A DNA stretch of 64,000 bases from Topomyia yanbarensis. Taxonomy: Eukaryota; Arthropoda; Insecta; Diptera; Culicidae. The notes under the pieces were generated by a model. That model saw only the letters and a list, made by a program, of their open reading frames with translations, had not been told where the DNA came from and did not search any database. Each line of letters begins with the position of its first letter. Positions within the stretch are counted from its first letter, which is position 1. Shown in pieces: positions 11,901 through 24,135 of this stretch. The position numbers were made by a program, and so were the translations under genes. The stretch covers positions 214,996,943 through 215,060,942 of the forward strand of contig NC_080671.1 of assembly GCF_030247195.1 (NCBI RefSeq), given 5' to 3'.

Positions 11901-14426
11901 GTCGGTGACCTAGAACAGCAAATTTAAGTTGTTTGAGAGACATTTTAGCGAAATTTTTACCTTTTTTGCTTTCATCGGAGTATCGGTTTGAATCACAATT
12001 TGCTATGTGATCGCACGCCACAACCTGCAACTCCGGAACCGGAAGTCGGATCGGGATGAAATTAAATAGCCATTTGCGGGGACGCAATACCTTTCATTTG
12101 AGGCCAAGCTTAGTCGAATCGGTTCAGTCATCTCCGAGAAACCGATGTGACTGTTATTCTGAATTTAGATACTTCCGCCGGGGCTTCCGGAACCGATAAT
12201 GGTGGCCAATGTGGCCAAATAGACTTTGAATGGATGTTAGTGACCTAATACTACAAATCGAAGCAGTTGAGGTCATATTTTGGAAAAAAAATCACCTTTA
12301 TACATTCATTGCAGAATTTATTAAAATCGACATTTTCTGCGTGTTCGTACTCATCACCCTGTAATTCCGGAACCGGAAGTCGGATCCATTAGAAATTCAA
12401 TAGCAGCCTATGGGAACGTTGCACCTTTCATTTGAGACTAAGTTTGTCAAAATCGGTTCAGCCATCTCTGAGAAAAACGAGTGACATTTTTGGTTACATA
12501 CACACACACATACGCACATACACACACATACATACATACACACATACATACACACACAGACATTTGCCGAACTCGACGAACTGAATCGAATGGTATATGT
12601 CACTCGGCCCTCCGGGCCTCCGTTAAAAAGTCGGTTTTCAGAGCAATTGCAATACCTTTCTATTGAGAAAGGCAAAAAGGTAATCGGCAGTCCCAAAAAG
12701 TCGATTTTTAGAAAAAAAAAATTTTCGAGATAACATAAAATCTCGACGTTTCATGCATTTTAAAGATGTTTGGCATCAAAAATACGAATTCGATTTCTGA
12801 AATTTCATGAGGTCCCCCCTTTGAAAAAAAAAATTGAGTTCCGGCTTATATGGGAATTTCATATGTGACCGGACGATTTAGTCTATATTTCCGGACCCAT
12901 ATAAGCGATCCGTGCGAAATTTTATTGACATCTATGGGGATATTATAGCTATCATTTGGGACTAAGTTTGTGAAAATCGGCCCAACCATTTTCGGGAAAC
13001 TGATGTGAGTTCGTAAATTTTGAAAGATGGCCGGTTTTCCCGGGCACTTCCGGAACCGTCTATGGTGGTCAATGTAGTCAACGAAAGTTTGGTTGGCCGT
13101 CGGTGACCTAGAACAGCAAATTTAAGTTGTTTGAGAGACATTTTAGCGAAATTTTTACCTTTTTTGCTTTCATCGGAGTATCGGTTTGAATCACAATTTG
13201 CTATGTGATCGCACGCCACAACCTGTAACTCCGGAACCGGAAGTCGGATCGGGATGAAATTAAATAGCCATTTGCGGGGACGCAATACCTTTCATTTGAG
13301 GCCAAGCTTAGTCGAATCGGTCTAGCCATCTCCGAGAAACCGATGTGACTGTTATTCTGAATTTAGATACTTCCGCCGGGGCTTCCGGAACCGATGATGG
13401 TGGCCAATGTGGCCAAATAGACTTTGAATGGATGTTAGTGACCTAATACTACAAATCGAAGCAGTTGTGGTCATATTTTGGAAAAAAAATCACCTTTATA
13501 CATTCATTGCAGAATTTATTAAAATCGACATTTTCTGCGTGTTCGTACTCATCACCCTGTAATTCCGGAACCGGAAGTCGGATCCATTAGAAATTCAATA
13601 GCAGCCTATGGGAACGTTGCACCTTTCATTTGAGACTAAGTTTGTCAAAATCGGTTCAGCCATCTCTGAGAAAAACGAGTGACATTTTTGGTCACATACA
13701 CACACACATACGCACATACACACACATACATACATACACACATACATACACACATACATACACACACAGACATTTGCCGAACTCGACGAACTGAATCGAA
13801 TGGTATATGTCACTCGGCCCTCCGGGCCTCCGTTAAAAAGTCGGTTTTCAAAGTAATTGCAATACCTTTCTATTGAGAAAGGCAAAAAGGTGCGAAATCG
13901 GCAAAGTCCCAAAAAGTCGATTTTTATAAAAAAAAATTTTTTCGAGATAACATAAAATCTCGACGTTTCATGCATTTTAAAGATGTTTGGCATCAAAAAT
14001 ACGAATTCGATTTTTGAAATTTCATGAGGTCCCCCCTTTGAAAAAAAATTTGAGTTCCGGCTTATATGGGAATTTCATATGTGACCGGACGGTTTAGTCT
14101 ATATTTCCGGAACCATATAAGCGATCCGTACGAAATTTTATAGACATCTATGGGGATATTATAGCTATCATTTGGGACTAAGTTTGTGAAAATTGGCCCA
14201 ACCATTTCCGGGAAACTGATGTGAGTTCGTAAATTTTGAAAGATGGCCGCTTTTCCCGGGCACTTCCGGAACCGTCTATGGTGGTTAATGTAGTCAACGA
14301 AAGTTTGGTTGGCCGTCGGTGACCTAGAACAGCAAATTTAAGTTGTTTGAGAGACATTTGAGCGAAATTTTTACCTTTTTTGCTTTCATCGTAGTATCGG
14401 TTTGAATCACAATTTGCTATGTGGCA
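5965..14426 (-). repeat. Tandem array of ~1.2-kb units (array 1)
   Basis: About seven units of ~1.2 kb. A CATTTGGGACTAAG marker falls at 6041 and 7250, and equivalent points follow about every 1.2 kb. Each unit holds three related ~335-340-bp subunits, then a (CACATA)n microsatellite of roughly 60-110 bp, then the words CTCGGCCCTCCGGGCC and CCTTTCTATTGAGAAAGG. One unit contains an inverted segment (9139-9686). A 107-codon frame stays open in most units (for example 6050-6373, 7259-7582, 10572-10895, 11764-12087, 12962-13285), but it starts at TTG, has no ATG near its start and matches no known family. I treat it as non-coding. The array is cut off at 14426 by element A. The same repeat forms array 2 in the opposite orientation. 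Confidence 0.9.
9139..9686 (+). repeat. Inverted ~550-bp segment inside array 1
   Basis: Here the array sequence switches to its reverse complement. The left breakpoint follows GTTTGTCAAAATG and runs into TAGTATTAGGTCACTAAC, which belongs to the other strand. The right breakpoint is near GGATCGCAATACC. The inverted piece covers two of the three ~340-bp subunits, and the array resumes its normal orientation afterwards. Confidence 0.8.
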
Positions 14427-15376
14427 AACTGGCAGGCACACGTGGCACGCATACTGTATGCGTATGTATATATCATCAAAACATTAAACTTATTTTCATA
14501 ACAATACAAAGCAGTAAATCACTTCCAGATGGTGTTAACTCCTATCATGATTTGTTTCCAAAAATAATTTGTGAAAATTCGAGCGAACAATGTTGGCTGC
14601 AGTGTTGCGGAAACTGCCTTGGAACGTAACGGTAATATTCAATCATTAAAATTCAAACAATGGCGTCAAGTAGAAAAATGCTTTCTGGACTTAGTTGAAA
14701 TGGAAACACAAGAATTTATTGATACTTTTCTAGAAAAACTATTCAATATATTGCCGCATAACTTTATAGCTGAGCAACGAGCAAACTACTTGAAACACAT
14801 CAAAAGCAATTTGAAAGCTACAGAATGCATCATTATCTGTGATTTTTCGGAGAATTAATCTTTCGTTGTGCAAGATGCAGTTCAAGGCTTTCATTGGGTA
14901 AACGCTCAATGTACTATTCACCCTTGTGCTATTTATTTTAAAGACGAAGAATCGGACGATTTAAAGTTTACTAGTTTTATTGCAATTGCTGACTTCACTA
15001 AACATAATTATATCGCAGTTCGTTTATTTTTGACTCATTGTTTGGCGTTCATAAAAGGTAAATTTCCAGGCTTACAACAGATTTACTTTTTCTCAGATGG
15101 ATCCGGAAGCCAATACAAAAATGAATCGCTGCGAAAGCGAGTTTGCAGGGCATTATATAACAACAACCCAAGAACTTTATTCGTGGGCTATTTCTAAGCC
15201 AGATTCAAAAATACCCTATCAGCTTTTTTCAGAATCCGAAAACAATAAAATGGAAAAAAGTTAATACTCGTTATACACGTGTAAAGCAAATGTCGGGAAC
15301 ACAGTCATTCCATAGTTTTAAGCCTCAAAATGAAAACTATATTATTGTCAAACGGTATTCATTTTCGACGGAATAA
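14427..15376 (+). pseudogene. Degenerate DDE-like transposase gene of element A, copy 1
   Basis: Open pieces at 14571-14858 and 14868-15197, then a frame-shifted tail to a TAA at 15374-15376. Recognisable words in order are GTRGTHTVCVC, DFSEN, FHWVNAQCTIHP, FFSDGSGSQYKN and, near the end, GTQSFHSFKPQ. From memory these belong to a family of uncharacterised, repeated proteins found in many insects and cnidarians. The DFSEN and SDG..SQYKN motifs carry plausible catalytic aspartates, hence the transposase-like call (inference). Breaks: TAA directly after DFSEN (14856-14858); a frame change near 15160; and a missing stretch between SQYKN and the ELYSWA-like tail, where I would expect further conserved sequence. 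Copy 2 carries the same stop and the same gap. Not functional. Confidence 0.6.
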
Positions 15377-15382
15377 ATATAT

Positions 15383-15958
15383 GGGGCATTCCACGCAAAA
15401 TTTGCCACAATTTTTTTTTTTTGCCCAGATCAATTTTTTTCTCGGTTTAGTAGTCAAAAATATTCGACACGTACTTTTTTATTTCAACATAGTAGGCGAG
15501 ACTTTTGAGATTTTTTATGTTGAATATTACCATTTGAAAAAAACCTACTTTTTTAAATCGCTCGTACTGTCAAAAGTAAAGAAGGTACCAAAAAAGCCCA
15601 AAACATGAAATGTGCGCCTTTTTCACAACTTTCGGATGAAGTATATTAATACTTACTCAACGTATTGGTTTCATGAAAAATATTGAAAAGTTTAAAACAA
15701 ATCGAATTTTTTCAAACTTGGATGATTTTTTTTACTTTTTTTTATTGTATAAAGTAGGAAAATCATTTTTCTTGATGCCATAAAAATTTGGGAGTGGGCA
15801 ATTTGGGAGTGGGCAATTAAATACAATTAAAAAATTTTCAATCGCGCCTTGCGCGCGAAAAACGCACCGCCACACGCTTGGTCGTACTCAGACTTGGGTG
15901 TATCAAGTTTTACACACCAGCGCGTTGTGTAAAACACACTTGCGATTAACTTTTTTAT
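15383..15958 (+). repeat. Left terminal inverted repeat of element B, copy 1
   Basis: About 575 bp. Its reverse complement is found at 22466-22963 (with 17180-17203) and at about 60220-60771. Begins GGGGCATTCCACGC and ends near TGTGTAAAACACACTTGC. Confidence 0.75.
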
Positions 15959-17196
15959 TTATTGCATTCAGATGTATGTTTAATTTCAGATTTATATTAT
16001 CTAAATCATTCAAAAGTGTCACCGGAAGAAAAGATCTTCAGTTTTAATTTGAATTCCATGTTCGTCTCAACATTAGTGAAATGATTGTGTTCCAGGCGTG
16101 GTTTGGCATTTTTCGAAGCAATTCTGTGGATTTTTCTCTGCTCTTGCATCAGAATAAATTTCTTTCGATTGGCACGTTTCCTATGTTATTCTGAGATTTG
16201 AACTTGAAACATTGCGCAACAAAAAAGCTTTTCCTGCTACCTCGTACGACTCAGTAGCGGTCGACATTTGATCATCAATGATCATTTGTAAACTGACTCG
16301 ACAAATAATGGCTTCGTCGCAGTCAGATTTGTGGTGAAAAAAATTTGTACGTTTGACATTTTTAAAATGTTGAAGGGCGCCATCAGAAAAATAAATGCAA
16401 ACTTTCAAGGTTTTCAAAAAGCATGGAGTTAAGAGTAGGACGTAAAAACGATAGGTAACTAAAAAGCGCCAGAAACTTAAAAAGCATTCGTTCAACATTT
16501 TTGCAGAACTGCAAGAATCTCTCTTCAGCAATCATCTATCGCCAGAATACAAATATCACACTTTATTCATTTTAAAAAGTATCTCATACAACGATATTCC
16601 CAATCGTTTTATATTATAAAATCAACGTGTATGTTTTCCTTTAGAGGGGCGTCAAATCAAAGTGTATGTTTTCCTTTAGAGGGGCGTCTGGTGTGAAGTG
16701 CTTAAACCTAAAGTGATTTTGGTTTACGATTTTGAAGGTAAGGCAACAATGAACCTCTTGTGAAATGTTAAGTCACACAGAACCACACGAGCGTTCCAAG
16801 AGTAGACGTCCAAACATTTCCACGTCGAGGAGCGCCACGGCGAATATGATAACTCTTGATAAAATTAACTGAAACAGGAAATATAAGATTTTTAAAATTT
16901 GTACTATTAGTCACTCGATGAACCAAAAAAAAATTATAAAATGGTTTGAATTTTGGAATATGGAATAGTCTTATAAAATCCTAAAAATCTGATATTTTTA
17001 AGTAAAATTCACTCACTTTTCTTAAAAATAATGAGAGAAAAAAAATTTGTATTCAGTTTTCAGTGGCTCATCGACTGACTACACATATTATGCATCCTCA
17101 TAAAAAATCAAGTCAATCCGTTGAATAATTATTATTATTTATTTTTATTTATTTCTAATAAACAATGAAGTTAATTGCAAGTGTGTTTTACACAAC

Positions 17197-17203
17197 GCGG
17201 TAG
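17197..17203 (+). repeat. Target site duplication of element C (left)
   Basis: GCGGTAG, repeated at 22466-22472 and present once in the empty site at 60244-60250. Confidence 0.9.
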
Positions 17204-17221
17204 CAAAGATAAACTCAAGAT
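17204..17221 (+). repeat. Left terminal inverted repeat of element C
   Basis: CAAAGATAAACTCAAGAT, an 18-bp perfect match to the complement of 22448-22465; the match ends after base 18. Confidence 0.9.
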
Positions 17222-17401
17222 TACCGGGTACCATACAAGCCTATCCAAATTGATGGTTCATGCACTGTGAACCGGTGAACTGTTCGTAAATTACCGTATG
17301 CTTGCCCCTCGGTATTTAGTTTCGCAGGCAACAATGGTTTCTATGGATATTCAATAAAATATTTCCAAACAAAAACATATATTAATTTTGTTAAACTAGC
17401 A

Positions 17402-20400
17402 ATGGGTCGAACTTGTGTTGTTTCGGGATGTAAAAGCAGACAAAAGGATCCCGTGTCCTTTTTTAAATTTCCTGAAAATTCGAAACTGTAAGTCCAACGA
17501 TTTGATATTATCCGCTCCCATATACTAATCATTAACATTTTGCAGGTTTAATGCGTGGGCAGAATTTTGCAACTCGCCGGAACTACTCGCGAAGGTGAAC
17601 CACTCAAAGAAGGTATGTTCAAGACATTTCTCAATAACATGTTTCAAGAATCCGCAAGATGCTTCTAAAGGGTAGGTGCTATCAAATTGGGTGATTTTAG
17701 TGTAAAGGAATTCTTGTTCTATAAGACACCATGCGTAACCTTCATAAAACTGATTCCCTATTACAGATTGAAAGATAATTCTGTACCAACGATTTCGACT
17801 GACGTTATAGAGAATGGTGCGATAGAAGCTACTATAGAGAACTCGAATGTTGTTGAAAATAAGGTTCAACTTGGCTTAGACGGGAATGCAGCGTAAGAAT
17901 CCTTTCAAACCAAAATATGTATATATGTAATAATGTGCGGATTTTGCAGGCATTACAATATGTCGGAACCTATAACCAGTAACATCAGTAAACTACTGTT
18001 CACTGAAGGTGACCTTTTTATCCAACTTTTGTGATTAATATGATTCTAAAATTATGGTTGTACTAAATTATATACTGTCCTGTTTTTCTGTAGATATTAA
18101 TTATCGTTTGCTTTATGAATTGGAAAAGCAGAATACAGAGAACCTCCAAAAAAAATTACAAATCGAAAGAGAGAACAAGCGAAAACTGCAGCGATTGTGC
18201 AATCGACGTTTAAAATCATTAAACAACAAAACCTTTCAACTGCGAAACTTGAAACTAAAATTAAGGGAAAAAACATCACATAATTTTCGCAAAAAGAAAA
18301 TCTTTGATGCTGTTGAAAAAAGCCCGTTGTTAAGGGAATCTCTTGAAAATTCGTTCAAAAACAAGTATGGAAGAAGATATAAACTATCTAGACTTTTTGC
18401 AACGAAACAAAAATTTGCCTCGACAGCGAGCTATAACAGTTTACGAGCATCCGAGTTGCTAACTTTACCTCATCCAAAAACAGTCACTAATTGGCAACGA
18501 AAGGTTGCAGTTTCTCCAGGATTTAATGAAGAAATCATCCATCGTATGTCAGCAGTTGGTCGTACTATGGATGTAAAAGAAAAGGTTGTCGCCATTTTGA
18601 TCGACGGAATGTCTATAAAACCATTAATTGAATATCACTCAGGAGCAGATATATTTTTTGGATATCCAGATGATGGTGGTCTAGAAAAATATATCGAGGA
18701 AAAAGATTGTTTAAATTTTGCGAATGAAGGCATTACAATAATGGTTAGAAGTATTTATTCCAATTTTAAGCAAGTAAGATTTTCTTCTATACATTATAGT
18801 CTCTAAATGGTTATTTAATGACAGTTACGACATTTATCTCAGGTTTTTGGATATTTCCTGGCTAACTCAACTCTTGGTAACGAAAAACAAGCAGAAATAA
18901 TAATAGATGCAGTGAGAACTATTAGAAACATCGGATTTCATCCGGTGGTTACCATTATGGATCAGCATGCGACGAATTGTAGAATGGTAGAACAATTAGG
19001 TGCAGAAAAAGAAAATCCATTTTTCATGGTGGATTCAACACCAGTGGTTGTCATGTACGATAGTCCACACTTAATCAAATCTTTACGCAATAATCTATTT
19101 TCTAAAAATTTATTATACGATGAAAACATCGTTTCTTTCCGGTATATAAGAGAACTATTTGAAATTGATGTGAAAAACATGCCGCGCATGGTTCCAAAAC
19201 TAACCAACAAAGCGATTGCATTGCAAGCATTCGATAAGATGAATGTGAAAACTGCAACAAGAACTTTAAGCAGAACAACAGCAAAAGCGATGGAAGCTTA
19301 TATAGAATTGAACATGCTGCCAAAAGAAGCGTTCGCTACTGCTGAATTCATCAACCAAGTCGATGCGTTATTCGATCTGTTTAATTCTAGGTTCGAAAAC
19401 GATTCTGTAAAGGCAAGAATGATATTTTTGCAGCCATAAACATTAATATCATGCTTTTTATTTATCATAGCCCCTTCGAGCAGCTATTTCGGAGAATTCA
19501 GAGCATTGGAGCTTTCTGTTGAAGATTCAAAAGATTCTCGAGCATGCATTGTTTGTTCCTGAAACTTCATTCGATTCGTTAAATGTAATACACCATGCTA
19601 TTTTCCTCTATGTATATTACACATTTAAAGCAAAACATTTTGCTCTCAATTTTACATCCACATCAGTTATGTATGAGTCAATATGTATGAGTTAATTCGA
19701 AATATTTATCCAGGCATCTCAAGATTCAATGAATTTCCTAACTGCAACTCAGAGGACTCCTCCTTGTCTTAAAGGATTTATTCACAACATAAATGCAATC
19801 CGATTATTGTGGAGAATCGTACACGAAGAATACGGTTTTACACATTTGTGTATGAACAAAGTGTGTCAAGACGCGCTAGAGAACACGTTTGCAGCAGTCA
19901 GGCGATCTTGTGGATGTAACGATACTCCAACCAGCCATCAATTTGGAATCGCAGTAAAATATTGCAGTGTTCGTGGAACATTGGAAAAAATATACGGTTC
20001 CAACTGTGAACCCGATCAAACTTCTAATCTTCTCGATGTTGAAGAAAACGATAAACTTCCAGAAAGTTTCGTAGAGTCAGAAAAAGATCCATTAACGCTC
20101 AATAGAAGTTGTGTCACGCACTCTTTTGAGCCATTAGATTTTGACAGCGAAATGCCAGACATTCCCGAAACAAACGCATTAGTATACATCATAGGATACG
20201 CAACATCCAAACTATCACACAAAAATTGTAAGCAAAACATGAACTTGGCACATAATAGTATACAAACTCTCAATGTAAACTATACGTAGGGGACCTCGGG
20301 GCAAGTCCGACACCTTAAGCGCAATAATTTTTCTAAAATTCCACAAAGCTCCTAAAATTTTATATTCTGTGCATAATCCTTGTTTAGGTGGTTCTTAACA

Positions 20401-22021
20401 AAATATAATTTTTTCAGCGTTTCAAAAAATTGAATTCATTAAAAATTATTGGTTGCCAAAAAATGGAGAAAAATGACATTTTAAAAACGCTGGGGGTAAG
20501 ACCGACACCCCAAAGGGGCAAGAGCGACCCCCTTTTGAACTTTCTTTTTGTCCAATTTTTTCCATTAAAAATGTATTGTGAAAGTGTGATAACGTGCAAT
20601 TATGTGTATATGAGTATGTGTGATGCAAACGCATACTTTCTGTAGTTTCATCGCGTAGCAAGAGGAAGAGCATTCGAATGCGTGGTGTTATGAATAAATA
20701 ATGTTTAACGCATGGTTTATATTATGGTACAGGTTTTCTCAAGTAATTCTTTCGAGCTTTATTGCCACTTGTATAGCCATTCTAACGAGGAAGAGCTGTT
20801 CTGCAAGCAGATTATATACGCTGTTACTAGGACTCATTCACTTAGAAGTGATGCACGCTTCGTAGTAAGCTATCCGGTTCGTGTTGTGATTTTTCGGAAC
20901 ATTGTTGATCAATAATCCGACGGTCAATGAAATTTTTTCATCAATATCATTTCAAAATCTCATATTAGATTATACTTTTCGTTTCTTTTTGTAATATTAA
21001 TATGAATCACGTTCAATTAATTTTTAATTTTTTTGGTCGGCTTGAGACAATACTGATAAATAAATGTAAAAAACATAGTTTCCGTGTATTTCAATTATTA
21101 ACATGACGTAATTATAGTATAATTGAACACAACAAATATACCCAGTCGTTTGTATCGAATCAAAAACGAACCCAATTATCTAAACACCGTGTCGGTCTTA
21201 CCCCACCCAAAAACTGTCGGTCTTGCCCCAACAGCGCCCATTTTTGTTAAATGCTCAATTAACAGTATTGAAATACTCAAACTAATCTTCAATACATACA
21301 AATAACGATATGGAGAGTACAATAGAATGTGTGACAAAAAAAACTGTTCATTTTCAAAGCTTTTGTGTTATTAAAACCTTAAAATGTATCAACTAAAAAT
21401 AACATCCAAAAGCGCATCAACTTTGCTTTCGCTTGTTTTGTTTATATTGTTGACGTTTATGAACCCATATGGCATCGATATGTATCGAAATGCCAAAAAT
21501 AATCGTACTAATAATATCCTGTCATTATTGTATGATTTAAAATTTGATATCTGGGAAAAGTCGTGGGGTGTCGGGCTTACCCAGGGTGTCGGGCTTCCCC
21601 CCAGTTCCCCTATTGCAAACTAAAGCACTTCCTAAATGCATCAGGATTCAATTTTCCAAATCATACGACGTTAGAGATAGGTATAATATTACTATTTGCT
21701 TTTAAGCAGAAATTTTACCAGTTCCTTGGAGAAAGCCGATATAAGGTTAGGAATAGGCTGAAAGAATACGTGAAGTATGAAGACTACAAATTGATTTTGT
21801 GTCAGGTTTGTTTTGACAAATTCACATCCTGCGTTTTGAATACTCTCATCAAAGGACAAATGAGCAAAATGATGCATAACTTTAATAAAAAACGGTACAT
21901 TAGCCGCCGAAAGCGAAATGGAAAAGCTAGAAGAATTGCAGGCAGAGTAACAAAAGCAAAAAAATGCACAACGGGTGCTACAATTTATTCTAAAAACGAG
22001 CATGAAATCTGTGAGCTGTAG
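17402..22021 (+). CDS. P-like/THAP9-like transposase, eight exons, last exon split by a MITE
   Basis: Cut-and-paste transposase of the P superfamily, expected to bind the element ends and act in the nucleus. Exon model with GT-AG introns and phases that all agree: 17402-17487, 17546-17671, 17767-17892, 17950-18008, 18094-18773, 18843-19406, 19471-19584, 19714-20286, resuming after the MITE at 21613-22021. That gives about 913 codons, close to human THAP9 (about 900). Start: ATG at 17402 opens a THAP zinc finger with C5, C10, C53 and H56 plus the conserved FP (23-24) and W33. A coiled coil follows (about 137-170). Likely RNase-H-fold acidic residues are D303 (ILIDGMS), D399 (TIMDQHATN) and E641 (DALENTF). 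A DSPHLIK motif at about 432 matches the DPPHL motif of P transposases. TAG at 22019-22021; AATAAA follows near 22086. The MITE creates a stop at its left edge (TAG, 20287-20289), removing the C-terminal ~137 codons. The catalytic assignments follow the family pattern and are inference. Confidence 0.85.
20289..21610. mobile_element. TA-MITE D, copy 1
   Basis: 1322 bp flanked by TA (20287-20288 and 21611-21612). Imperfect inverted ends: left GGGGACCTCGGGGCAAG, right complement GGGGAACTGGGGGGAAG, both followed by a CCGACACC word. A second inner CCGACACC-type repeat lies near each end. No transposase. It sits inside exon 8 of the P-like transposase. A related 903-bp copy is at 40782-41684. Confidence 0.85.
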
Positions 22022-22447
22022 GATAATATATTATATTAATCAACACTTTGTTATATATATAATTTAGTTATTCAGACTATTAGTAATAAATATCGCTTTG
22101 TCAATCTCGATAACTTCTAGAATAAAAATTATTTCTTCGAGACTTTCACCTCATCGTTTTTCTCTTACGAAATACAGTACATTGTAACTTCATACTAAAC
22201 TAATCTTTATTGGTCTGCTTTTTGGAAAATATCTGTGCAATCCAGTACTGAAAAACATGCATTGTTTATGCGCCGAGAAACATTGACTCCTGGAAAATAT
22301 TGGCTAGAATAATAAACTTGAAGTTGCATAGTAACGATGGAATCACATAAACAGTTTTATTTTATCGCAAACAGTCATTTCTGACAGTGAACCGAAATCA
22401 TCGAGGGGTCTACTTTTGATGGTACATGCGATATCCTCGACCACTCT

Positions 22448-22465
22448 ATCTTGAGTTTATCTTTG
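22448..22465 (-). repeat. Right terminal inverted repeat of element C
   Basis: Reverse complement of 17204-17221; followed at once by the GCGGTAG duplication (22466-22472). Confidence 0.9.
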
Positions 22466-22963
22466 GCGGTAGTGTGTAAAATCTCATACAGTCAAACTTA
22501 AGTACGGAAGAAGTGCGTGGCGGTACGTTTTTCGCGCGCAAGGCGCGATTGAAAAATTCATATCTCCTTAAGTGTTTAATTGCCCACTCCCAAATTTTTA
22601 TGGCATCAAGAAAATGATTTTCCTTTTTTATACAATAAAAAAAAGAAAAAAAATCATGTCCAAGTTTAAAAAAAATCTATTTGTTTTAAACTTTTTAATA
22701 TTTTTCATGAAACCAATACGCTGAGTAAGTATTAATATACCTCATCCGAAAGCTGTGAAAAAGGCGCACATTTCATGTTTTGGGCACTTTTTGGTACCTT
22801 CTTTACTTTTGACAGTACGAGCGAATGAAAAAAGTATGTTTTTTTCAAATGGTGAAATTCAAAACAAAAAAATCACGAAAATCTCGCCTACTATGTTGAA
22901 ATAAAAAAGCACGTGTCGAATATTCGGCAAAAAAAAAAATTGTGGCAAATTTTGCGTGGAATG
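22466..22963 (-). repeat. Right terminal inverted repeat of element B, copy 1
   Basis: Continues the right TIR that was broken at 17203 by element C. Contains TTTCGCGCGCAAGGCGCG and ends GCGTGGAATG. Reverse complement of the left TIR. Confidence 0.75.

Positions 22964-24135
<1,172 letters not shown>

Larger units (their letters stand above)
17204..22465 (+). mobile_element. P-element-like (THAP9-type) DNA transposon C
   Basis: 5262 bp with perfect 18-bp terminal inverted repeats CAAAGATAAACTCAAGAT (17204-17221 and complement 22448-22465). It is flanked by the direct repeat GCGGTAG at 17197-17203 and 22466-22472. The same insertion point without the element exists in B copy 3, where a single GCGGTAG (60244-60250) is flanked by the same sequence on both sides. 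The target duplication is therefore 7 bp and the element boundaries are certain. Inside is a multi-exon THAP-domain transposase gene. Terminal CA and a 7-8-bp duplication fit the P superfamily. A TA-MITE (20289-21610) interrupts the last exon. Confidence 0.92.
15383..22963 (+). mobile_element. Long-TIR non-autonomous DNA element B, copy 1, carrying element C
   Basis: Begins with GGGGCATTCCACGC at 15383 and ends with the inverted counterpart GCGTGGAATG at 22963. The terminal inverted repeats are about 575 bp (left 15383-15958; right 17180-17203 joined to 22466-22963). They are rich in A/T runs and contain a GCGCGAAAAACGC word. The interior (15959-17180) has no credible protein. A 27-bp run beginning GTGTATGTTTTCC is tandemly duplicated near 16628 and 16661. 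The right TIR is split by element C. Compared with copy 3 (...GGAATGCCCC), this copy has lost the final CCCC, and I see no clear target duplication. With no transposase inside, B would depend on an enzyme supplied elsewhere. Confidence 0.75.

Noticed and set aside
5965..14426. CRISPR-like array (regular repeats)
   Set aside because: The period is 1.2 kb with no short repeat-spacer structure, and the sequence is eukaryotic.
16181..16531. 116-codon minus-strand frame in the B interior, also present in copy 2 and partly in copy 3
   Set aside because: Starts without ATG, is disrupted in copy 3 and matches no family; B looks non-coding.
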